Shown in pieces: positions 46,401 through 54,991 of a stretch of DNA of 64,000 nt. The notes beneath the pieces are model-generated. The model saw nothing but the letters and a program-made list of their open reading frames with translations. It ran no database searches and was not told where the DNA came from. Position 1 is the stretch's first letter. Every line of letters starts with the position of its first letter. The translations under genes were made by a program, and so were the position numbers. The stretch comes from Hormiphora californensis (lineage: Eukaryota; Ctenophora; Tentaculata; Cydippida; Pleurobrachiidae), in the NCBI GenBank assembly GCA_020137815.1, contig CM035351.1, positions 1,351,966-1,415,965 of the forward strand. The letters run 5' to 3'.

Positions 46401-47422
46401 AGGTACGTTACTTTTTGAGTACCCACAGTGTGGGTCCCACACCCTCTCTCCTCCTCTCCCTAGGGCTCTCCAACACTCCCCTCTCCAACCCTCACACTCT
46501 CCCTATAGTCTCCTCTCCCAGCTCCCTCACACTCCCCCTATAGTCTCCTCTTCCTCACACCTTCCCTATAGTCTCAATTCCACACACTCCCCTCTCTATT
46601 CTGATCCCCTAAGGCTATCCCACACTTCCTCTCATTCAGGGTTGTCTAGAAGCTGCTCAGGAAGACCGGTATATTGCCCATCTGGCTGACGACCTGGAAC
46701 TAACTGTCAGTGGCCAGTTCTACAAGGCGTCTGACTTCGAGGCTCCAAAACAGCAGCTAACAACCAACGAGTGGTTTTCTAGTAAGCAGCAGTACCAGAT
46801 TGGGTTTACTAACTTGGCACTTAGTGGACAGACTCGGGTCTACAAAATTACCATGGTGTTCAAGATCAAATCTCCGGAGAGGTAATTGGGGGTTTAGGGG
46901 TTGTTTTTGAGTAGTTTACTATCCGCCATCCGGCAAGCGTTTAGCTTCTGTCTTTTGTTTACTTGTCCCCAGTCTCAAATGATCTTATATCTCCCCTCCT
47001 AACCCCCTGCCCCCTCTGTAGAACTAAACGGTATGCGATGGTGCACGAGATGGTAAGGAGATCTACCAGTGAGGAGGAGGAGGGACAGAGTGAGGCAGGG
47101 GAGGACAATGAGGACGTGTCTGTCAGTGTGAACCTGGCAATGGGGGGTTGCCCAGGAAACAAGGAATTCGTTGGAGTGGTACGTTTAGCTTTTATAACCA
47201 ACTAAGTAATTTCATCTCGTAAACCCGGTTTAAAACCGACCACAACCTCCACATAGCCAACCATGACCTCATTTTCATTCCCAACATGTTCAAGAAATTT
47301 ACTAACATCTTGCACGCCAACAGGACGAGCCGTGTTCTGGAGGACAGAGGAAAAGTCGCTGTAATGTTGTGCTTGTAGCGATTTGTGTTATGATTTTTTC
47401 AATTTTTACATGTTTGAAATGA
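40413..47422 (+). CDS. Unrecognised type I membrane glycoprotein-like protein
   Basis: Exons: 40413-40514, 41010-41202, 41370-41506, 41633-41868, 42081-42267, 45401-45557, 45633-45781, 45974-46077, 46267-46402, 46640-46881, 47022-47178, 47324-47422. All phases join to 632 aa. An N-terminal signal peptide (MLSLLALLALTACATG) is followed by a long beta-rich extracellular part with N-glycosylation sites (NNTS, NCSN, NDS) and scattered Cys. A dibasic site (RTKRYAMVHEMVRR) precedes an acidic stretch. A C-terminal membrane helix (VVLVAICVMIFSIFTCLK) ends at the stop. Signal peptide, ectodomain, dibasic site and terminal membrane helix resemble the layout of ZP-type proteins, but I do not see a ZP signature and make no functional call. 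The 3.1-kb intron (42268-45400) carries the hAT-type MITE. Confidence 0.8.
40590..41009 (+). repeat. Intronic minisatellite made of repeated 3' splice sites
   Basis: Units of about 35-95 bp each contain CTATAG|GTCCAGTCCTAC, that is, the acceptor plus the first bases of the exon at 41010, followed by CCCCTCTACCTCCCCTCCCT-like pyrimidine spacer. At least five decoy copies (near 40706, 40771, 40806, 40898 and 40947) precede the true one. Some copies carry TAA, so using them would end the frame. Confidence 0.85.
43969..44328. mobile_element. 360-bp hAT-type MITE with perfect 8-bp duplication
   Basis: The ends are TAGTGGTTGACCATGTATA and its complement ending CTA. CTGTAGAA occurs at 43961-43968 and again at 44329-44336. 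Long complementary arms (about 160 bp) contain CTTTCTATCTCATCGGGAAG and an inner CCAATCAGAGGCCT hairpin. TAG...CTA ends plus an 8-bp duplication are the hAT signature. Confidence 0.9.
44650..44785. repeat. (CT)n-type microsatellite in the long intron
   Basis: Two short CT-rich runs (44655-44695, 44730-44768) with interruptions. No coding signal. Confidence 0.8.
45006..45065. mobile_element. 60-bp micro-MITE, older copy
   Basis: It begins CTGTAGGGCGG and ends CACCGCCAGACAG, like the copies at 26071 and 52034. The flanks GTAACTGC and GTAATGGC match at 6 of 8 positions, so the duplication is probable but eroded. Confidence 0.55.
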
Positions 47423-47836
47423 AATTAAGTTGAGAAAACAAAGTAAAATTGTCTAATTTATTGGTGTTGGGCAAGAAATGTTAACTGGAAATGTACAAAG
47501 TTACAATACAAACAATAAAATGGTGCACGGGTATAATAGGTAGGGGCTATCTGATATCTGATAACAGGGGGCCATACACTGATAGCACACCAGCTCCGTT
47601 ACTTCTTCTCTCTCACACACAATATCATAACCCATCATAATCGCATCTCTCCCTTCTCACTCATCATTTCGTCTTCTCTTATCTTCTCACTCATAATCTC
47701 GTCTTCTCTGGGGGAATTTTAGGCTACCAACACGAATTTAATGTCAACACACTACTACTAGGTTTCATACACTTCCTTCATATATACTTCCATCTATAAA
47801 TAAAACTTCATAATATATTGTCCCTGTTCACATCTC
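47423..47836. other. Convergent 3' region between the membrane-protein and GSS genes
   Basis: No gene is seen. AATAAA-like signals occur on both strands (AATAAA near 47515 on plus; TTTATT near 47800 for the minus-strand gene). Confidence 0.45.
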
Positions 47837-50800
47837 TCAGTCCATGAAGTGTGGGGAACCTAGGACCGATATTCCCACATAGACTCCGCCCTCGTTGTCA
47901 TGTCTGCTTTTAGTTCTCACCAGTAGACCATGATTCTCACTCCGCACCACATCACCACCCTCACTGATGTAGGTGGAGTAGAACCCAATCTGAGAAATGG
48001 AAGAAGGGAGGGGGTTAGGAACAAATTCATAGCTAACGGCCTGTTCACTCTAATAGTTAGTGGAGGTGGTACTACCCAAGATATTCCTGTTTTCTTCTCA
48101 TATATGTAACTTGTATGAGAAGAAAACATGAAAATCAGGGGCAGTACCACCACTGGTAGTACCTGTATGTTCTCCTATTTCTCACCTCGGATACTGATTG
48201 AAGGGTGGGGGTAAACTTTCCACCCCTGAAGAATCTCATTTCTGTGACTGGAGGAGTAATGCGTCTCATCAGGATATACTGCTGTCTGGCGGGGTCCCCT
48301 GCTAGCTCCACTAGCCTGTCCCTCATCTCCCCCTCCCAGAAGTTGTTACCACCTCCCTCTCTCTGGGGCTTCATCACGTACCGCTCCGGGCTGTCTATAG
48401 CTACAGGGGAGGGAGAGTTGGTTAGAACAATCATGAGATCTTGGGTACGTGATCCCTTTCTCTCTCAGCCCCTCTCTGTTAAGAGAGGGGCACCCCGTAC
48501 CCAACATGAGATCAGAGTAGATCTGGTCAGGTGGTTGTTATAACAACAGTTCTAAAATCAACAATTTACCTAGTTGAGCGTTTCTGTCCCCTTCCTCGGT
48601 AGACTCGAGGGTGAGAGTATCATGAAATAACTCTAAGACCTCATCAGCCCTATCAGTGTATTTAGACAGGATATCCCTCTTTGCCAGGGACAGTTGAAAT
48701 AGTTTCATATTCACAATCTGGTGGGGTATAGACGGGACCTGGAGGGGGAGATGGTTGGTGAGTGGGCCGTGGAGCATAAACGGGACCTGGAGGGGGAGAG
48801 GGGGTTGTAAGTGGGGTATAGACGGAACCTGGAGAGGGAGAGGGGTTGTAAGTGGGGTATAGACGGGACCTGGAGGGGGAGAGGGGTGGTAAGTGGAGTA
48901 TAGACGGGACCTGGAAAGGGAGAGGGGTTGTAAGTGGGTAGGAGAGGGGACCTGGAGGGAGAGAGGGGGTTGTAAGTGGGGTATAGACGGGACCTGGAGA
49001 GGGAGAGGGTGGTGAGTCGGCCGTGGGGTATAGATGGGACCTGGAGGGGGTTTTAAGTGGGGTATAGAGGGGACCTGGAGAGGGAGAGGGGTTGTAAGTG
49101 GGGTATAGACGGGACCTGGAGAGGGGTGGTAAGTGGGGTATAGACGGGACCTGGAGGGAGAGGGGTTGGTGGAAAACTGGCATAGATAGAAAAGTAAACA
49201 CATATAAGCACACTCCATCATACGGAAACTTTCCCATAGTGGTTTTGGGGCAGATTGAAATATATCTGCCATCACCCTCCCCATTTACCTGTGTTAGTAC
49301 CCACCCTCTTCAAACAAAGAGAAGTACGCCCAATGAGGCGCCCCGATCTGCCACAGCACTCATTCCCCCAGCCCCCCCCCCCCCAAATATGAATTTTGTA
49401 CTCACCGGTATAGCTCGAGACAGCTCAATTTTCCGTCTCATCTCCCAAGATCCCTCTAGAAACTGGTCAGGATCGTAGAGACTCCTCAGATAGAACACCG
49501 ACACCTCCTGTCCAGACACCCTGCACCTCCCATCACCACCCACAGTGAGGTGTTTCGTCAGCTCGGCAACCTCGTACCGGACCATTCTTACACCTCTATC
49601 ATTCACACTGTTTATTAAGTGCTGTGGAGAGAGAAGGGGGTGGTTGTGAATGGTGTTGAGGAATGGGGTTCAATAGTTGAACACTTCAACTTGAGAGAAG
49701 GGCAGGCCAACTTGAAACTAATTCAAAAATATCCGATTACCTGTTGATCAAAGTAGTTAAAGTCAAGTGTGTTGCCTACACAGGCCAGCACTATATCCTG
49801 GCCCTCGAGGGAGTTCCTGGCAAGGTAGAGGTTGTGGGCAGTCACCAGTGCATCAGCGAAACCTAGAGAGATGGTATGGTACATCACATGGGGTCAAGTT
49901 AATCGACCTTCACTTGAGCTAAATCACAATAACGAAGTGGTAGCAAGGTCCTAGACATGTTCAGTACCTGCTACCGTGGAGTCAACTGGTCGAGTAGGGT
50001 TGTGGGCCCGTCCATGCATCCGATTAACCCCATCCGCTAAAGACCCCATACTGGCAGCTGCGAGATTGAACTCAACCTAGGGATATCATGTGGTTTAGTC
50101 TGGTAGAGATAGTAGGGACGATAGTGTCAGGTTCAGAGATCTAGGAAAAAGTGGTTTCCATGGAAAGGGGTGTTTGAGGCGAGTATACGGGTACACTTAG
50201 TTTTCGCTTGAAGGGCGCTGGCAAGCGTCAGGGACGTGGTTTGTGTAAGGGTGGGAACCACGTGGGATTATCAAGATAAGCTAAGAGGTCTTGTTTAGTC
50301 CGCTATACAATGATATGATCCATCAAGATATATCACATACCAATTTGAACTGTCCATGTCTGAAGGCATTCTCCCCCGTTGGATCGTCTGTATGAAACAT
50401 GAAGTCATGTCTGTTTAGCATTAGACTCGGTTTAGACAGGTGTTCAGGGGTCATCTCCCGGTAAATATCGAGGTGACCTGAAAGCAGGTCAATAATTTTT
50501 GGGAGAGAGAGAAATGTTATTTCCAGGCTAGAAATAAACTACCAGGCCAATACTCCACTACACACATATCACACTCAGTCTGTATTAGTTTGACTCGCTC
50601 AGACATGTGGATGAGTAGCTGCACTAGTTCAGGTGTTTACATTTTCATTGTACTTACATCTAACAAAATCATCGTGAGATGCTATGTCACTGAGTGAGTC
50701 GATGATAAACTGTTCATCTCGGGATGCCAGATCCAGGATACGGTTTAGTTCTGGTTGGAGGTTCCGGGCAGCAGTATAAGCTGTACTGCAGATCCGGGTC

Positions 50801-51021
50801 GAGGAACATGCTACGGTGATGGGGACAACACTATCGCCCTGTGTGGGACATGTGTGAGGAAGGGGAACATGGTAAAAACCTAGATAAACATCTTAGTGAG
50901 CGAGGGGAATTTAACACAATCTTTCCCTGACAGTTAAAAACCAACTTACGTTTTCCAAAAGGAAAGCAAGGCCACGTGATAAGAGTTCTGCTTTCAGTGC
51001 CTTTTCCTCATAACTCCCCAT
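47837..51021 (-). CDS. GSS: Glutathione synthetase
   Basis: Catalyses ATP-dependent ligation of glycine to gamma-glutamylcysteine, the last step of glutathione synthesis, in the cytosol as a homodimer. Nine exons: 51021-50950, 50838-50658, 50477-50341, 50076-49968, 49862-49741, 49621-49406, 48738-48570, 48400-48186, 47989-47837. Phases join exactly to 457 aa (human 474). Landmarks: VEFNLAAASMGSLADGV aligns with the EINTISASFGGL substrate loop; VSVFYLRSLYDPDQF with VVYFRDGYMPRQY; VPSIPHQIVNMKLFQ with the CPDIATQLAGTKKVQQ region; and MKPQREGGGNNFW is the ATP-binding glycine-rich loop. YILMRRITPP and EGGVYVGISVLGSPHFMD close the protein. The intron before the VPSIPH exon holds a minisatellite of its own acceptor. 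The start lies 535 bp from the divergent gene at 51557. Confidence 0.93.
48739..49160 (-). repeat. Intronic minisatellite of reiterated GSS 3' splice sites
   Basis: On the gene strand each unit (about 35-50 bp) reads CTCTCCAG|GTCCCGTCTATACCCCAC followed by TTACAACCCC or similar. This repeats the true acceptor and first 18 nt of the exon at 48738. About ten decoys precede it. The frame is open across several units and in register with the exon, so upstream acceptors could add Pro-rich insertions encoded as VPSIPHLQPPLPLQ-type repeats. Confidence 0.88.
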
Positions 51022-51556
51022 CACACCCACACCACACTGCTATAATAGCACACCTATAACACAACGTGAAGAGAGCAGGGGTCAGTATAAGACGTGGGAA
51101 ATAATATATCAAGTCTCAGAAAAATGGTATTTATACGATTTTGATAATGTGGAATATGTGCAAGGCAGTTTACATCATCAATGATTCAATAATAGTATTA
51201 AATTCAGTAGCACATAGAATTCCAAATTGAATTTCAACAAATTATGGCCCTTGGCCTTCTCAGTTGCAGGAAATTCCTGAGGAATTAGGTAATTCCCCCA
51301 GAATAATCCAGCTCACCAGGTCGACATCTTCAGACAAAAGACATGATAAACAGACAAAGACGCTAAATTATCCCAATCAAAAGAAGAACTGGCACAATGA
51401 ACTACCTGACACATGCCACTCTAGATCATTGTCCAGTAACTTATTTCCATGGTTTTGCATCTCTACTTCATCTCTACTTGCCATACAGTGAATCCCTCTA
51501 CATATCCCTGGACCTCTAAACATACTAACCCGTGCCTCCCAAAACAAAAGAGATAA
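51022..51556. promoter_or_regulatory. Shared 5' region between divergent GSS and Ly-6-type genes
   Basis: 535 bp lie between the two start codons on opposite strands. No exon is seen. A bidirectional promoter is inferred from position only. Confidence 0.35.
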
Positions 51557-51626
51557 ATGTCAACACTACAGTCGCTGGTACTACTAATGGTCGCCTGTAT
51601 TATAGTGGGTGGAGCAACCTTGAGCT

Positions 51627-51903
51627 CCCGGTGCCCGGATATTGCAAATACCCAAGAGATTAATACCCTTAATTTGGCAGCAAATCAAGGGTAAGGCAGC
51701 AAATTGATCTAACCGGTGACCTTTTTTAGATAACTAATTGATAAGATTATGCTGCCAGCAGCAATTGGACCGATCGCGGACTGCCATCGGACAAATTTCG
51801 ATTCACGAGGCAGCAAATCGGCAGCAAATTGAAAAAATTTTGGCAGCAAAAGTGACACGTGAAATCCGTATTTATCGAAAATTTTTATAATCCGGGCACC
51901 GGG
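51627..51903. mobile_element. 277-bp MITE with perfect 8-bp duplication
   Basis: The ends are CCCGGTGCCCGGAT-AT and ATAATCCGGGCACCGGG. CTTGAGCT lies on both sides (51619-51626, 51904-51911). The interior has several GGCAGCAAATTG-like repeats in both orientations. It is inserted in the first exon of the Ly-6-type gene. The 8-bp duplication points to hAT- or P-type movement. Confidence 0.9.
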
Positions 51904-52033
51904 CTTGAGCTGCTATAGCTGTGCCGAATTTGTACAAACTGAAGGACAGCTTGGAGTCTACAGTGACAACAGGTATTATAGGGTATTAGGGCGTCGTGTG
52001 GCTAGTGTTATAGCCTATATTGACAGTACTGAA

Positions 52034-52091
52034 CTGTCTGGCGCCGCTGACCCCATCTGAGAATCAAATGGGGTATGGCGCCGCCATACAG
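52034..52091. mobile_element. 58-bp micro-MITE with perfect 8-bp duplication
   Basis: It begins CTGTCTGGCGCCGCTGACCC and ends TATGGCGCCGCCATACAG. GTACTGAA flanks both sides (52026-52033, 52092-52099). It belongs to the same family as 26071-26110 and sits in the Ly-6-type gene's intron. Confidence 0.9.
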
Positions 52092-52602
52092 GTACTGAAT
52101 GACTGTTTGTTGCTTCTCACAGTCACCAAAGTTGAAGCCAGCAAATCAAAGAAACATGTACACTAGAAATAATCAACCTCCTCCTGTGTTTAAACACAAC
52201 TACATGCACGGTATAAACAGTTAGTTGCACACTTGGTAGTTGCACACCACCACTATGCATTGTTGGACAGAGTACAGAGAAAAGTTAGGGGCTATCTCAG
52301 CCTATCTGTGCAGTTTTCTTTTGAATAAAATTTAAAAAAGGTTAAAGGGTATTGCTCATTTACTAGGTTTAACTTTTACACCACTGTTACAATTAGGTAT
52401 TGCCTATTTTCAGACTAGTGGAAAGCTGTCCAATGGAGCAGTGTGGAAGAAGAGAGAGGAACTGTTTCTCCCTGTCCTATATTAATGGCACCACCCCCGT
52501 CCACTACAGGGCCTGTCTAGGGAGAAGTTTCTTTGGGGACTGGAGTGAGAAACAAGTGACTAGAGCGCTACAGAAAAAGGGAGCCCATTCCGTCACGAAC
52601 TG

Positions 52603-52690
52603 TTGGTATCGAAGACACCTCACACTCGCGGCCTTCGTTTGGCGTGCTTCGCACGCCGCGCCGGCAAGGGAGGGGTAACTTCGTTACCAA
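52603..52690. mobile_element. 88-bp MITE with perfect 9-bp duplication
   Basis: The ends are TTGGTATCGAAG and CTTCGTTACCAA (one mismatch). CACGAACTG occurs at 52594-52602 and 52691-52699. Nine-base duplications are typical of Mutator-like elements. It splits the last codons of the Ly-6-type gene. Confidence 0.88.
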
Positions 52691-52956
52691 CACGAACTGG
52701 CAGACATGCGACACTGACGGCTGTAACTAGTGCTCGCTTGTGAGAGAAAGAAGGAGTGAAGACGGGGTGAAGACACATAAACAGTGCAGAACATAAATAG
52801 AAAACGATCTAGCATATAAAATAGACAGTCGGCAATGTTATAAATTACCACACATGTGAACTATACTATAACACGAGCCAGGAGTTGTTATTCAACTATA
52901 AGCGTTACACTTACAAGAAACAATCACAGTGACCACATCACTCCCTTTTCCTTGTA

Positions 52957-53856
52957 TTAGAGTGATCCATAATGATTTTCAATCGCCCCTTTTGAGTCCA
53001 CATTGATACTGGGGACCAAAAAATTTTACAGAAGCGATCAGTTTGGACAATTTTGGAACCCATTGACCATGTTTGAAGTTCATGATGGTTTTACGTAACC
53101 GGTGACGGACAATTTCTGAAGTTCAGCTTTTTTACGGTCTACGTGCCCAAAAATCAGGTCTCAATGTTAGCCTTGTAGAAGCCGTCAACAGATACAGATC
53201 GAGTCAGGGCTCCTTGTAGGGCTAGAATGACCTCTTTTGAGGATATTTGAGGAAAATCAAGTTCTTTCGATTTTCACCCTTGATTTTGTGGGCTATTTTT
53301 AGATTTCAGTCAAAAAGCACTTTTTTCACTTTGAATTGCTGTCGCCCTGGACCTAGTGGGTCTTTTGTCAAGATTTAGCGCTCAAAATATGAATTAAACC
53401 ATGCTCTACATGATCCTAAAGTTTATTGATGGTTTTGAGTGTCTTAGAAGGTCTAAAATTGAAGTTGAAAAAAGTCGCCCATAAATGGGCAAATTTTTCT
53501 GGCTTTTGGGGCCATATTTTGAGCAATTATTAGCCCCCTACTCCAATCCCGCAACTTTTTCGGCCCAAATTTGGTTGTTTGCCATAAAAACTGATAGAAT
53601 GGACTACTTCATGTGTAAAATAGGTCATTTCCCAAAATTTTTGCTTCCATTTTGACGATTTTTTGGAAAGTGAGACGGTATTTTGGTCAACCACTTGGAA
53701 ATGGGGTGTAGCCTTGAGAAAAAAGTTTACCAGGTCTTTACTAAGGATGTTAGGAGACCGAAATTGTGTCAGGAACAAGATCCTATAAAAATTTTATGGC
53801 CCCGATAAACATGAAGCAAAAAAATCGCAATTGAAAATCATTATGGATCATTCTAA
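52957..53856. mobile_element. 900-bp element with ~27-bp inverted ends and TA duplication
   Basis: TTAGAGTGATCCATAATGAT at the left and its complement (one mismatch) at the right. TA on both sides (52955-52956, 53857-53858). Unlike the other elements here, the interior is not palindromic, and it has no long open frame. It looks like an internally decayed Tc1/mariner-type element. Confidence 0.8.
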
Positions 53857-54114
53857 TATTATGTGACTACTCACTACTCACTACAGCAATTCTTCTCACT
53901 ATAATTAGAAGGTAAAGCTAGAATGCAGAGTAGTATGCCACAGACTTCTTCATAGACAGATTCATGGAAACTGCTGCTACATAGAACAGGGGAAGGGCAG
54001 GGAAACCAACTTACACAAATATGACAAATGAACAAACATTCTTAGAACAAACTCCCTCGATCGAACAAGACGGAAGTACAAATTAGTTAACCGCTCCTAC
54101 CATCACACACACGC

Positions 54115-54173
<59 letters not shown>

Positions 54174-54991
54174 CCGGAGTTATAAAACATATACTACATG
54201 TGAAACACCCCTGGATGTCCCTCTCTCTCACGCAGGAAAAGAACGTACGTGGTACAATATTATCACAAGAAAATGTGGGAAGCACGCTCACCTCTTCAAC
54301 TTGCCGTAGATTCTTCGACTGCAACACTTAATGACATATCACTTCCCCGAGTTCCATAGCACCATATCTCTGTAATGGGCATGATATGAAGTATTAACAA
54401 AGTTAGAGAGAGAGAGAGAGAGAGAGGTATGTGAACGTGATATGTGAAAGACACACACAAACAAACACGGTGGAGATCGATCCGATCAGATGCTACACAG
54501 TGTGATCGACTACGTAGGCGCGCGCTAGTTACACTGTAACCGGAGGACGCGCATGACAAGTGCTGAAAAACGTACTTTCTTCACAAATAGGACCGCGCAG
54601 CGAGCGATATGAGGAAAGGCTCAGGCCACGACACCCACACCAGTCACCACATGACCTAAATTCCACCGCGTTTGTGTGTGTGTGTGTATGTTTACAGACA
54701 GAAAAGTAAAATGACGAGTTAATCACGTTGCACAAAACTCACAAATTACACAGTCACAAAATCATCAATAGAGAAAAGCAGTCCCCGAGAGAGATCGTGT
54801 TCATTAAGAACTGAAACATAAACACAACATTATATCCAGTTCCAACTGTCTCTTCAAATTGCGATATATGTGTAGCATACTTCGAAGAATAAAAAAGAAA
54901 TAGAAGATAACACAAGATCGAGATATATATATTCGATTCCTATCTAACACACTTGTGGTAAGGGGTATCCTAAATATAACCGGAAATATTC
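53857..54991. other. Intergenic, no gene seen
   Basis: Contains (GA)n at 54117-54166 and a shorter (GA)n at 54407-54427. The rest is AT-rich with no convincing exon; some of it is 3' UTR of TRAPPC11. Confidence 0.5.

Larger units (their letters stand above)
51557..52730 (+). pseudogene. Secreted Ly-6/uPAR-type (three-finger fold) protein, split by two MITEs
   Basis: The first exon (51557-51972) encodes a signal peptide (LVLLMVACIIVGGAT) and, past a 277-bp insertion at 51627-51903, the diagnostic LU-domain start LSCYSC. The second exon (52414-52730) has SCPMEQCG, NCFSLSYINGT, RACLG and, past an 88-bp insertion at 52603-52690, the closing TCDTDGCN. Without the two elements and one copy of each target duplication the frame is 351 nt, 116 residues plus stop, so the ancestral gene was intact. 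As it stands, both insertions add stops. The gene may therefore be dead, this may be one allele, or the elements may be spliced out (a GT in the first element's end and an AG in its flank would keep frame). There is no C-terminal GPI-type tail, so a secreted product is expected. Confidence 0.8.

Noticed and set aside
48538-49284. 248-aa Pro-rich ORF as a separate gene
   Set aside because: It is the GSS exon at 48570-48738 extended through the intronic minisatellite. Exon phases show the real boundary, though its openness matters for the splice finding.
53530-53778. 82-aa minus-strand ORF
   Set aside because: Within the TA-flanked 900-bp element; no transposase motifs.
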